From a virus, in IMG/VR virus record IMGVR_UViG_3300012920_000029, positions 1 through 64,000 of that record: a stretch of 64,000 bases of DNA; one strand, 5' to 3'. Shown here piece after piece: positions 43,620 through 52,642 of this stretch. The notes below the pieces were generated by a model. That model saw only the letters and a list, made by a program, of their open reading frames with translations, made no database searches and had not been told where the DNA came from. The position numbers and the translations under genes were made by a program. Within the stretch, counting starts at the first letter, position 1. Each line of letters opens with the position of its first letter.

Positions 43620-43739
43620 ATACCTTTGCTAGTACAATTAGAGTCCATGCCCAGATAGATCGAACTCTCTTCTTGGGACCTAAGTCCTTGTAGCTGGGAA
43701 TTTAATTCCCATTAATAGACAAGCTATTAGCATAGGTAT
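43620..43739. ncRNA. Structured unit 7, unrelated to units 1-6
   Basis: A 15-nt left arm (43620-43634) pairs with 43725-43739 with one G-U and one T-T. Inside are GGAC-CTAA-GTCC (43676-43687) and GGGAAT-TTA-ATTCCC (43696-43710). The CCAAG and AGCG boxes of the other units are missing. On the minus strand the second hairpin has a 7-nt loop ATTAAAT like a Leu(UAA) anticodon loop, but no proper D or T arm is present. Confidence 0.5.
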
Positions 43740-43745
43740 AGGAGC

Positions 43746-43762
43746 AAGTACTTATACCACGT
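43746..43762. promoter_or_regulatory. TACTTATACCAC element beside the RNA array
   Basis: TACTTATACCAC at 43749-43760 is identical to the element at 56438 and overlaps the last codons of the polymerase gene. Read leftward it gives GTGGTATAAGTA, close to an extended -10 (TGnTATAAT-like), pointing into the RNA array. This would drive minus-strand transcription of the units. Only inference. Confidence 0.35.
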
Positions 43763-46700
43763 TTTGTTTCATTTTTGCGCAGTATGCTTCTATACTATAT
43801 TTAGCTTCCCCGTAACTAGGCCCTACCTCTACATCATAGGGTAGAGCTACAGGTACTATAGGGAATTCTTGTTTAATAAAGTCTCTAACCGCAGACTCTA
43901 GAAATTTAGGTAACTCCTCTAGCTTACTAGCAGGCATTTCGAATACAATACTATCGTGAACTGTTAGTAGTAGCCTACCATTTAGTTCTGATAAACGAGA
44001 GTGTAGGTTAATTAGGGTTCTACACACTATCTCTGAAGTGAATCCTTGAACTAAGTAGTTAACTCCCTGTCGTTGACAACTACTTCCTACACTACCTCCC
44101 ATAAATGCTAGAGGAAATCTTCTAGCCCTGCCTGTAGGTGTTCTTAGTATACCGTCACTTTTTACCTTTCTTTTAGTACCTGAGATATACTCTTCTACTT
44201 TAGGAAATCTAGCAAAGAACATATTCATTAAGCCTATAGCCTCATCAGGTGTTATCCCTAGTTGCATAGACAATTTGTTTGGTCCGATACAAAATATAAG
44301 ACCAAATACAATAGCTTTAGCTTGCTGACGTAAGGTTACTAGTTTCTTGTCTGCATCTGTTTGAACTACTTTGTCTTTTTGTCTAGCAGTATTTATAGCC
44401 TCATAGTCTTGTTCAAAAACTATACTAGCTACCCAAGAGTGCATATCCAGACCTTTGTTCAAAGCGTCTAGCAATCCCGGATCTCTAGCGTACACTGTTA
44501 GCCCCCGGACCTCAGCCCCCGCAAAGTCCAGGTCCACGACACAAAGTTCTTCATCTACTGACCAACCATACTTAGCACATAACTTTCTCTCTACTTCATT
44601 CGCTGTAGAACTAGTGTCTGTAGGTACAAAAGCTTTTTTAATAGGTACTCCAGCTATTGTAGGGGGTTGGTTCTGTAAGTTAGGATTACTTGAGGACAGT
44701 CTGCCGGTGGCTGTTCCATTAGCATTAGTATTACCATGTACTCTACCATCGTAACTACTCAGTAAGAGTAAGTTATCTAGGTAGGTAGCTCTACCTTTAG
44801 CCGCCGATCTGTAATCTAGTATTGTTTGAGCTATAGGATTTGTTTTTGCCCACTCAGCCAATACCTCATTACTACAGCTATGCGCTCCTGTTTCTGTCTT
44901 TTTTAGACTGGGCATGCCATAACCAGCAATCATAATATTAGCTAAGTCTGAAGGATTGTTTAAAACAATATTTTCTCTAGGCCTAGCTAAGTCATTACTT
45001 ATTTTATCTAGTAAATCGCCTTTTAACTTCAGTTCTCGATCTTTTAAAATAGCACTTTGCTCTATTAAGTAGGCCCTATCTATCCTAACACCTTCCACTT
45101 GCATATCACTTAATACCTCAGTGAGGGGTATATAGTGCTTAGACATTAAGTTCATCATAAAATCCCTACCCTCAGCATCGGCCTTAGATTTAGGATCTTC
45201 TCTCCAAGCCTTAATTCGTTGCATAGAGCTCAATCGATAGGTCAAGTCTGCGTCTATAGCGGCATAAGGTATCATTATATTAGGATCTACCATTTCAAAG
45301 GTCACTTTTTCGTGATAAGGATCTATCCTACTTTTACCTGTAATGTTAGAGAACTCTGTTCTTAGTATCTTAGATACTGAATTCTTTACCTTCTTAATAT
45401 ATTTAGCCCTGTTTGATAGCATAGCTAGAGTAGCTTCTATTACCATTTTTTGATTAGCAGGAGTAGATTTAAGCCTATTCATCTTTTTTAACTTTTTAGA
45501 AGTCTCCTTAATGTCTTCTAGCTCAGACTCTAAGTCATCAGAACCTAAGGGACTTAACGACTTTCTACTACCAATAGTATTAGTCATAGCTTTACTGAGT
45601 AAATCTGCCTCAATATTACTAGATACTGAGTTAAGCTGATCCACTAAAGGTTCTTCGTATTTCGCTAGCGAAGGATAGTGTTCTAAGACTACTTTCTTTA
45701 GACTGTATAATCCTTTCTTATCCTCATCTAGCATATGCTCTGCTAACATACCATCCCATCTAGTATTATTTACAGGGTTAGAAAAGATATCTTCTAGGGG
45801 CTTGCCAACTACTTCTTCTATAATACCTTTAAGGCCTAAGTGCTGGGATATAGCCTGCTTAGTTTGCCTTACTAGTATATGTTTAGCAATTCCGTAGTCG
45901 AATTTATAGTTCCACCAAGTTTTAGCATGAGGTGACTGTAGTAGCTTCCATATATAAGGTATGATACCTCCGAAGCTGTAAGGAGCATCTTTATGGAATA
46001 CGTAGAGAGATAAGGCTTTACCCTCTGCTACACAGGCGGATATAGCTATTACCTTACCTTCTGAGTTCCATGGAAATAGTGTGGTAGTCTCGAAGTCTAG
46101 AGACATCATAGTATTAGCTACAGTTTTTCCTGGAGAAGAGTACTCACAGTACTCATTTATAATAGCTATAGCATCCTCTAAATCTTTAGGCCTAGGTTTA
46201 TAAGGTGTAAGAGGAGGCACTATGTCATAATTAGCTAGTAGCTCAGGCACATCGATATTATCTAAAGGGTGCCCGAAAGCTATCTTTGCAGCTTTAGCAA
46301 TGTCTCCGCAAGCCACGTCTACTACTCCTACCGACTCAAACATTTTGCTTAAACCAAAGGTAGGTAAGACTTTAAAATCTTTTTTTCCAATAGTAACCTC
46401 TATAACAGTACCTCGGACATGGCTATGAAGAGATTTTACACCTAAGAAACTAAGTGCTTTAGGTCCGAAAGCTAATATTGTACTAGCCCCGGAGCTCAGT
46501 ATCTGGCTATAACCGACATTATCTGCACAGGTTCTTAGAAGCTTGACACTGCTATTTACTCTAGAAGCACAGGATACTGCATACATATAGAAACAACTAG
46601 CTTTGAGCTTACTGGATAGTCCTGTAGGATCTACCTTAGCCGCCCTAGTAAGGAGAGATTTCATCATGTCTCCATCTCTACCCGCCAAAGGTACAGTAGC

Positions 46701-46820
46701 CCAAGGTGGAGGTGAATCCATTAGTATAACTACTGAAGCAGGCTTAGATCCCATCCCAGGTACTAGTATATTCTTATATAACGGGCAGGTTGTACAAGAT
46801 ATTGGTTTTATTATACTCAC
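43752..46820 (-). CDS. Family A DNA polymerase with N-terminal UDG-like domain
   Basis: 1022 residues. GTG start at 46820 overlaps the primase stop (GTGA). Residues 1-190 look like a family 4/5 uracil-DNA glycosylase: C9-x2-C12, C84, C98 as iron-sulfur ligands and PLAGRDGDMM, but the catalytic GEAPG region is altered (MDSPP). Exonuclease: SLDFETT with Asp242/Glu244 and YAAIDADLTYR. Polymerase: TATGRLSSSNPNLQN, VVDLDFAGAEVR (motif A), LRQQAKAIVFGLIF (motif B, O helix), LTVHDSIVFE (motif C with Ser in place of Glu). SPO1-type polymerases have the same UDG fusion. Replicative polymerase of the phage. Confidence 0.9.
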   Translation of the reverse strand: MSIIKPISCTTCPLYKNILVPGMGSKPASVVILMDSPPPWATVPLAGRDGDMMKSLLTRAAKVDPTGLSSKLKASCFYMYAVSCASRVNSSVKLLRTCADNVGYSQILSSGASTILAFGPKALSFLGVKSLHSHVRGTVIEVTIGKKDFKVLPTFGLSKMFESVGVVDVACGDIAKAAKIAFGHPLDNIDVPELLANYDIVPPLTPYKPRPKDLEDAIAIINEYCEYSSPGKTVANTMMSLDFETTTLFPWNSEGKVIAISACVAEGKALSLYVFHKDAPYSFGGIIPYIWKLLQSPHAKTWWNYKFDYGIAKHILVRQTKQAISQHLGLKGIIEEVVGKPLEDIFSNPVNNTRWDGMLAEHMLDEDKKGLYSLKKVVLEHYPSLAKYEEPLVDQLNSVSSNIEADLLSKAMTNTIGSRKSLSPLGSDDLESELEDIKETSKKLKKMNRLKSTPANQKMVIEATLAMLSNRAKYIKKVKNSVSKILRTEFSNITGKSRIDPYHEKVTFEMVDPNIMIPYAAIDADLTYRLSSMQRIKAWREDPKSKADAEGRDFMMNLMSKHYIPLTEVLSDMQVEGVRIDRAYLIEQSAILKDRELKLKGDLLDKISNDLARPRENIVLNNPSDLANIMIAGYGMPSLKKTETGAHSCSNEVLAEWAKTNPIAQTILDYRSAAKGRATYLDNLLLLSSYDGRVHGNTNANGTATGRLSSSNPNLQNQPPTIAGVPIKKAFVPTDTSSTANEVERKLCAKYGWSVDEELCVVDLDFAGAEVRGLTVYARDPGLLDALNKGLDMHSWVASIVFEQDYEAINTARQKDKVVQTDADKKLVTLRQQAKAIVFGLIFCIGPNKLSMQLGITPDEAIGLMNMFFARFPKVEEYISGTKRKVKSDGILRTPTGRARRFPLAFMGGSVGSSCQRQGVNYLVQGFTSEIVCRTLINLHSRLSELNGRLLLTVHDSIVFEMPASKLEELPKFLESAVRDFIKQEFPIVPVALPYDVEVGPSYGEAKYSIEAYCAKMKQNVV

Positions 46821-49800
46821 GTAGAGCTCGCCATTTCCCAGTTTTGAATAACTGTAGTAACATCGAAGATAGTTACATCATTAGAATTGATGCCAGGTTT
46901 TAAAAGTTTTTTAAGATTAGGAAGGGCCCTAGAAACATCTCGATATTTCATAGAGTTCTTATAAGTACCCGCCACACCTTGCAATCTTTTAGGAGTATCC
47001 TGCTTAAATCTATCTCCCGGTTTAAATAAACTAGCTAGAACTTCGGACCATAGAACAATAAGTACATGCACCGATTTTCCATTCTTAGTATAAGTGGCGT
47101 AAGATAACCCACAATCTAGCTCTTGCAATTTGTACCTCTCAGCAGGATCACCTAGTAGTGATCTAACAGAAGTGTATCTATTAGGACTTCCCGGAGGGGT
47201 GTATTCTACTCTAGCAGAAAGAATACTCTCAAATAGTGATTCAGATTGCGTAGAGTTTGTGATGTTAGCTATAAGCTTAATCTTTTTTCTAACTACTCTT
47301 TTAATGTAGCTATGCGGATCTAAACCTACTAGCTTTATTATAGAAGAAGTTACTACTACCGAATCTAGAAACCTAGAGGGAACGGCAGCCACTCCTGCAT
47401 AAGCAGCTAAACTATCTTTTACTGTAGCTGAGTTATAGTGAAATCTTAATTCGTCAATATAACGTCTAACTTTTTTAGCTCTAGAAAACATTCCGATAGT
47501 TAGATTTCTTCTAAAATGTTGTATAGTAGCGTATCCGAAAACATCTTTTAGAACTGTGTGAGGATCAGGCTTGTCCTCTACACGAATACTTTCTAACTGC
47601 ATAAACCTAGATATATCCGCTTCTTCACGTAATCGGTTGATAGCACAAGCCCATATTTGACATTTAAGAACATAGTTGGTAGCCTCGGGGTTTTCTACAT
47701 TACCACGAGATACCGTAGATTGTGCACTAGAGGTTAAGGCCCTAACATCTCTTAGTATATCTCGAACAGCTCTACTATGTCTGTCTTGGCCTTTATCTTC
47801 AAACTCATCTAAAGCTAAGCCTAAACTACTTCTATTAGCAGTTTTGCGAGCACTTGCTGGAGTATAGCTGGTCATAACCCCGTTGACACACTCAAGCAAT
47901 CTTAATCTAAGATTTTCACCTGCTATTAAATCTAGTAGTTTAGATTTACCAGAACCTCGTTCACCGTTTAGTATGGTATACAACTGTCTAGGAAGAATAC
48001 CTGATATAGTATTTAACATTATAGCTGCAGCTAAGTATTGACAGTCTTCAATACCCCCCTCCATCTGCCAACCTAGGTTAATGGCGCTAACTAAGAAGTC
48101 AAAAGTTTCTTCAACATCTACGTTTTTACCTACATTTAAATCCTCGCAAGAATTTATCTCAGAACTCCAAGCCGGCTTAGTTATATTCATTATATAATCG
48201 CCTACCCGAGGACCTTCTAGCAAAGACCATTCAAGCTCTTCTCCTTGATAAGTACCTAAGTAAACATTATTTCCATTTACAAGTACCCATACCCCGTCTG
48301 TAGAATCGCCTTTTTTCAACTCAACGTAATGAGCACCAGATTTAAGTTCTTCTAAAGAGGCTACTACGGGTATTTCTTTGCATAGATTTTCCATAGCTAT
48401 TTCTATGTACTTTTTCATTTTTGCATTAAGTTCGGTAAGGCTTAAAGGCTTGACTGTCTTACCAACTGTTTTAAAAGCCAAAGCCCTAGGTATTCCTACA
48501 GAAGTTTTTATCCAGTCCACAGCATTACCTAAATCTATGGCTAACCTGCCAAATAGTTCACTAGCATGAGATATCCGAAGATCGCGAGGCTCTCTTTTCC
48601 TTTTATTCCAAGCTTTTATAATACTTTCAGAACGTTTAGAACTATCTATTCCTATGAAATAAAATTCTTCTTTTAGAGCTTGAATTATTCTTAAAACAAA
48701 CCCCTCTTCACTATCATCTTGGCCTACTACAAGTTCTAAGATAGTACCTAAATCTAGATTTACGAATTTACTTACTTCTACACAATACATTCTTTGATAG
48801 CTGTAGTCTCGCAAGCAAGCACCATTAGAAGCGATTATTCTCTTTATTTCCGAAATATCATCTTGGGGAACTTTTTTAACAGCCTCATAAGTTACATCAG
48901 TAAGCCATCTATATGCAGATGTAAAATTGTTGCGTATAGTAACGTTACCTACTAGAGAGTTTTTAGTTATACATTCTAACCAAGTTTGCCACCCATACTT
49001 AGCTATGGCCTCCGCAGGATCCTTAGCTTTTACTTCATCAGGCCAATCAAAAACAGAGCAAGTTAAATTAGTTCTACTTAATACCGCCTTAGCAATGTTA
49101 ATACCTCCATGCTCAGGGTGATCAGGTAGCACGAATATTTTTCTAATATTACAAGTATCTTGCAAGACATTTGCTGAAGTACTAGCAGAGCCCCCTATAC
49201 CTAAAACCACATCGTAAGTAATACCTTTAGCATAGTTTGCTAAATGAGCCAGAGCATCAAACTCCCCTTCAACGAGAATTGCAGTTCTTGTATCTTTACT
49301 AGAACCCATCAAGCCATTGTAGTTTGCTAGCCCGAAGAAACCCATTAGAGGTTCACTATCGTCACTAATAAACATCTCGCTTTTACCGTCGGAATTAGGT
49401 CGCATAAAATCAGTTCTAACTTTGAATCTACTGAACTCGGTAGGATTTTTATGATAGAAAAATACTAGGCCTCCGATATTTTCTGGACGCATAACTGGTT
49501 CTGCGAATAAATACACCTCTTTGGCCAACTTACCTGCGTACTTATTCATAACTACTTGAGGAGCTAGGACTCCGATAGGTAGAGAGGGAATAACTTCTTT
49601 AGAGATACCTCTAGATTCTAAGTAGGTTATGCATTGCCGAGCGTAGAGATACTCTTGACTTTTATTAGTAGTATCTTGTGCAGCGGCTACTAGTATATTG
49701 TGAGTAGTGTGTGCGAACGCATTTTTTATTTCATTGCGTTTTTCGGAGTCTCGCAGAGTCTTACGCAAAGTTTTAGGTAGGCTTTTAGCCCCATTGTTAT

Positions 49801-50089
49801 TTAAAACAATGGCGGCTTCTGACCAAGAGATATTACCTACAGTAGCTACGAATTTAAGAGGGTTAACTTCGTACTGACCACAGCTAAAGCATTTTACTAC
49901 TCCTTTAGTAGGGGTAACATGGCAACTTGGCCGTGAGTCTACATGTCCTGGAAAAGGGCAATGGCCTTTCAAGCTATTACCCTTCATTTCCCAAGATCCT
50001 TTACCTAGTTCAGCGAGTATGTCCCGCCATTTTGCTAGCGGGATATCCTCCCATATCTCTTTGTAGGAAATCTTAGGGGGTTTTTGCAT
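46817..50089 (-). CDS. DNA primase-helicase
   Basis: 1090 residues. Primase half: CHC2 zinc finger C44-x4-H49-x17-C67-x2-C70, then Toprim with VEGEFDA (Glu274) and LPDHPEHGG (Asp323). Helicase half: Walker A NGERGSGKSK at 708-717, Walker B LALDEFED with Asp761/Glu762, and a sensor-like CAINRLREEADISR segment. Primers are made and DNA unwound at the fork by one chain, as in T7 gp4, though the ATPase core is not DnaB-like and may be SF3/AAA+. The start has no clear site; it lies 5 nt after the nuclease stop and is probably coupled. Confidence 0.8.
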   Translation of the reverse strand: MQKPPKISYKEIWEDIPLAKWRDILAELGKGSWEMKGNSLKGHCPFPGHVDSRPSCHVTPTKGVVKCFSCGQYEVNPLKFVATVGNISWSEAAIVLNNNGAKSLPKTLRKTLRDSEKRNEIKNAFAHTTHNILVAAAQDTTNKSQEYLYARQCITYLESRGISKEVIPSLPIGVLAPQVVMNKYAGKLAKEVYLFAEPVMRPENIGGLVFFYHKNPTEFSRFKVRTDFMRPNSDGKSEMFISDDSEPLMGFFGLANYNGLMGSSKDTRTAILVEGEFDALAHLANYAKGITYDVVLGIGGSASTSANVLQDTCNIRKIFVLPDHPEHGGINIAKAVLSRTNLTCSVFDWPDEVKAKDPAEAIAKYGWQTWLECITKNSLVGNVTIRNNFTSAYRWLTDVTYEAVKKVPQDDISEIKRIIASNGACLRDYSYQRMYCVEVSKFVNLDLGTILELVVGQDDSEEGFVLRIIQALKEEFYFIGIDSSKRSESIIKAWNKRKREPRDLRISHASELFGRLAIDLGNAVDWIKTSVGIPRALAFKTVGKTVKPLSLTELNAKMKKYIEIAMENLCKEIPVVASLEELKSGAHYVELKKGDSTDGVWVLVNGNNVYLGTYQGEELEWSLLEGPRVGDYIMNITKPAWSSEINSCEDLNVGKNVDVEETFDFLVSAINLGWQMEGGIEDCQYLAAAIMLNTISGILPRQLYTILNGERGSGKSKLLDLIAGENLRLRLLECVNGVMTSYTPASARKTANRSSLGLALDEFEDKGQDRHSRAVRDILRDVRALTSSAQSTVSRGNVENPEATNYVLKCQIWACAINRLREEADISRFMQLESIRVEDKPDPHTVLKDVFGYATIQHFRRNLTIGMFSRAKKVRRYIDELRFHYNSATVKDSLAAYAGVAAVPSRFLDSVVVTSSIIKLVGLDPHSYIKRVVRKKIKLIANITNSTQSESLFESILSARVEYTPPGSPNRYTSVRSLLGDPAERYKLQELDCGLSYATYTKNGKSVHVLIVLWSEVLASLFKPGDRFKQDTPKRLQGVAGTYKNSMKYRDVSRALPNLKKLLKPGINSNDVTIFDVTTVIQNWEMASST

Positions 50090-50094
50090 TAGGG

Positions 50095-50886
50095 CTAATT
50101 TTCTTTCTCGCAGATATTCTTGAATTTACACCAAGAACAATGCCTTCCTTTCGACTTAGTAACTTCATCTCTAAGCGTTTCTGCTAAAGCATTTACCTGC
50201 AACATTACTGGGTTATCAGGGGTTAGGTCTGCTCTAGTAATCTTTTTAGGATACCACTCTAGTTCTCCCGAAGTAGTAGAATAGATGGCGGGCTGCACAG
50301 ATACTATATCATACCATGCATGAAGTAGAATACCATAGCTCTCTAACTGTATTTTGTAAGAATCTATACTCTTACATCTGCCAGTTTTTAAGTCAATGGC
50401 TATTGCATGCTTTGTACCATTTTTTTCTACGATTATAACTCGATCTACAACACCTCTAAGTATTGAATTTCTATCCCAAAAATCTGTTTTAACTAGTGTA
50501 GGAAGTACTCCTAAGCGAAGTTCAGATGAATCTAATGTAACCTTATTTTTATCTTTGAAAGAACTTAATCTATCTTCAAAAGAATCTACTTTTTTAACTA
50601 GAGTTTTAATCTTTAATTTATTAGTCCTAGTTTTAGGTATCTCTGTAAAAGCATCTATCTGTGCCGAAGTTTTTTCCTGTTTAGCTTGAAGCAGTTCGGC
50701 GTATTTATGGGTAGCAGAGCCTAGCACTAGGGCGGTATTATCTTCTACTACTTGTAATTCCTCTGGGATGTATGGCTTATCTACATATTGCCATACAAAT
50801 TTTTGAGAACAACTTTCCAATACTCCCATCTTACTAGGGCTCCAAGGTCCAAACTCCTTAGCTAGCGAGCTAAAAAAAACAGGCAT
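50095..50886 (-). CDS. Cas4/RecB-family nuclease (copy 1)
   Basis: 263 residues, start preceded by AAAGGAGG. PD-(D/E)XK signs: WSPSKMGVLESCSQKFVWQY near the N-terminus, GSATHKYAELL (His of motif I), GVVDRVI (Asp), AIDLKTGRCKS (D-x-K) and QLESYGILL (QxxxY). C-terminal CSWCKFKNIC with an upstream Cys (ESC) suggests a Cas4/AddB-type iron-sulfur cluster. Acts on DNA ends, probably in recombination or repair. It lies in the replication operon between SSB-like and primase genes. Confidence 0.75.
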   Translation of the reverse strand: MPVFFSSLAKEFGPWSPSKMGVLESCSQKFVWQYVDKPYIPEELQVVEDNTALVLGSATHKYAELLQAKQEKTSAQIDAFTEIPKTRTNKLKIKTLVKKVDSFEDRLSSFKDKNKVTLDSSELRLGVLPTLVKTDFWDRNSILRGVVDRVIIVEKNGTKHAIAIDLKTGRCKSIDSYKIQLESYGILLHAWYDIVSVQPAIYSTTSGELEWYPKKITRADLTPDNPVMLQVNALAETLRDEVTKSKGRHCSWCKFKNICEKEN

Positions 50887-50933
50887 AACCTGCCTCCTTT
50901 CTTATAAGGTTTAATTCTAGCCGTATATCTAGC

Positions 50934-51485
50934 CTAGACGTCGAAGTCTGGTAGGTCTTCTACCTCTACCTCTGCTTCTTCCTCATTACTGGTAGCTGTT
51001 TCTACTACTGCAGTGTTTACCTTAGGCGAGGTAATCTCTGAGTCTTCTGGTTTAACATAGCTGAAGGACACATAGTCCTTCCCATTTTTACTAGTTTGGT
51101 TAGTGGCGATTACTTTTAAGTAACTTCCTGCTAGAGAGGATTGAGATCCTCCTGTGAGAGCGGCCTCTAGTTGGCTTGGATCAGGAGATTGGATATCGAT
51201 ACACGCATTGATCATCGCCTTAAGTAATCCTAGGTTTTGATTAATACGCCACTGTAGGTCATTGCTAATAGCAAAGATTTGCTTTACAAACTCCCCAGGA
51301 ACATGAGTTCCTGTAGAAGAGATAATTTTAGACTCGATAATACAGATCTCTTTGCCTGCTTGAGTCTCTCTTGTTACCACCCCCTCTACAAGTACTACAT
51401 GTGTACCTGTTTCGAGATATCGACGTTCAACACGCTTAGCTTCTACTTGGTCCATTTTGTTGGACAGATTTTCAAAATTTGGCAT
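50934..51485 (-). CDS. Putative single-strand DNA-binding protein
   Basis: 183 residues from ATG 51485 with AAAGGA upstream. The N-terminal 150 residues have alternating strands with aromatic and basic residues (RRYLETGTHVVLVEGVV, GKDYVSFSYV), compatible with an OB fold. The last 30 residues are an acidic tail ending DLPDFDV, the typical protein-recruiting tail of SSBs. It lies between replication genes. Similar phage proteins have the same size and tail. The fold itself cannot be confirmed by eye. Confidence 0.55.
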   Translation of the reverse strand: MPNFENLSNKMDQVEAKRVERRYLETGTHVVLVEGVVTRETQAGKEICIIESKIISSTGTHVPGEFVKQIFAISNDLQWRINQNLGLLKAMINACIDIQSPDPSQLEAALTGGSQSSLAGSYLKVIATNQTSKNGKDYVSFSYVKPEDSEITSPKVNTAVVETATSNEEEAEVEVEDLPDFDV

Positions 51486-51507
51486 TTGCAATTTTTCCTT
51501 TCGTTAA

Positions 51508-51993
51508 TTAGCGGTTAGCAGTTTGCCGTTTATCTAGCGTACTAGTGAATTGCTCACTAGGAATTATAGGACTAACAGAGAAATCAATCTTAGTCAAGCT
51601 TTTCAAGCTTGCATTAATGATTCTTTTTGACCCTCTGTTTTTTTGGGTTTGAATACTAATCAACACCCTATCTAAGGCTTCTACTTGAGGGACTAATTCC
51701 TCTTCAAAGCATATTGTATATAGCTGTTCAGGATCGTCTGACATGGCAAATAGTAGCTTATAGCTATCTTTGCAATAATTTAATTCTCCTCTTAGAAAAT
51801 TGAACTTGCAGTCTAAGCAGTTACCGTGCATGCTACCTACCTGTAGATCCTTAGAATAGCACCCACTATCAGAGTGCGATCTATTTCTAGTTATTTCTAG
51901 TATGACAATTCTAATCTCATTTCCGAGATACCTATTGTCTTGGTAAAATCCCAAACTTCCAGAAGGAGGATGAGATATGGAAAGCGACTTCAT
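51508..51993 (-). CDS. Hypothetical cysteine-cluster protein
   Basis: 161 residues; the start is uncertain (ATG 51993 or 51999, both without a good site; ATG near 51831 is a late alternative). Residues about 45-75 have GCYSKDLQVGSMHGNCLDCKFNF and NYCKDSYK, i.e. C...C-x2-C...C, probably a zinc site. The rest has beta segments. Its 5' end overlaps the opposite-strand sigma factor start by 17 nt. A phage protein family with such a cluster exists near replication genes, but the function is not known to me. Confidence 0.5.
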   Translation of the reverse strand: MKSLSISHPPSGSLGFYQDNRYLGNEIRIVILEITRNRSHSDSGCYSKDLQVGSMHGNCLDCKFNFLRGELNYCKDSYKLLFAMSDDPEQLYTICFEEELVPQVEALDRVLISIQTQKNRGSKRIINASLKSLTKIDFSVSPIIPSEQFTSTLDKRQTANR

Positions 51994-52642
51994 CGACATC
52001 TATTATGACGACCTTTCCCGAGTTACTATACTCGATAAAACCGAAGAAAAAAGACTACTTATTGCTTACAACGACCCTAGTACTTCTGAAATACAAAAGC
52101 AAAGAATAAAGTGTAAAGTTTTGGAATCTAATCTAAGGCTTGTTTTCGGGATGGCTAAAGGCATGTGGGATAAGAAAGACCCAGATAAGCTTCAAGAACT
52201 TATTGCTAACGGCAACCTTGGTTTAATACAAGCTCTAGATAAATTTGATCCTTCTTATGGCGTTAGGTTTTGCACTTATGCCGGACACTGGGTCTTAATG
52301 AGTATGCGAAAAACCTTCTTAACTGTAGTAAAGACTCCTTTAGATAAGGCTCAACCTATCTATGAGGAAGAAAGCTATGCTCCCGAGGAGCCCTACTTAG
52401 TAAACTACGATCGGGGCATAGAAAATTTACAGCAGACTGCCTATATAGCGTTGTGGCTGAGGTTCCTTACTGACCGGGAAAGATTTATTATAAGGGAGAG
52501 CTTTCTTCGCAAAGATCATACCACTAAAAGCCTTAGGGAGATGGCTTCGGAATTATCTTTAAGTAGCGAACGTGTTAGGCAGCTTAAAGCTAACGCTATT
52601 AACAAGCTCTCTCTGTGGCTTAGTTACCATTACGAATCTTAA
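51977..52642 (+). CDS. Sigma-70-family RNA polymerase sigma factor (replication block)
   Basis: 221 residues, strong AAGGAGG site 7 nt before ATG. Region 2 is clear: LESNLRLVFGMAKG, DKLQELIANGNLGLIQALDKFDPSYGVRFCTYAGHWV (region 2.1-2.4 type). Region 4: LTDRERFIIRESF and MASELSLSSERVRQLKANAI, a classic helix-turn-helix. No region 1.1. It is a plus-strand gene within the minus-strand replication operon and ends convergently with the ParB-like gene (4-nt overlap). It should recognise a phage-specific promoter class, distinct from that of the sigma at 19972. Confidence 0.85.
   Translation: MESDFIDIYYDDLSRVTILDKTEEKRLLIAYNDPSTSEIQKQRIKCKVLESNLRLVFGMAKGMWDKKDPDKLQELIANGNLGLIQALDKFDPSYGVRFCTYAGHWVLMSMRKTFLTVVKTPLDKAQPIYEEESYAPEEPYLVNYDRGIENLQQTAYIALWLRFLTDRERFIIRESFLRKDHTTKSLREMASELSLSSERVRQLKANAINKLSLWLSYHYES

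Larger units (their letters stand above)
42884..43739. repeat. Tandem array of structured RNA-like units
   Basis: This 877-nt gap (42875-43751) is by far the longest gene-free stretch in the window. It holds six back-to-back units of 97-142 nt. Each is closed by 6-11 bp complementary ends, has CCAAG just inside the left arm and AGCG just inside the right arm (plus-strand view), and has a 7-8 bp hairpin with an AG-TAN-CT tip. A seventh, different unit with a 15-nt closing stem follows. Stems are kept while their sequence changes between units (ACTAGT, CTTAGT, CCTAGA, GCACAAA), i.e. covariation, which supports a conserved RNA. Transcribed strand not settled. Confidence 0.75.

Noticed and set aside
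44455-44754. 99-codon ORF opposite to the DNA polymerase
   Set aside because: Lies wholly within conserved polymerase motifs and has no start signals.
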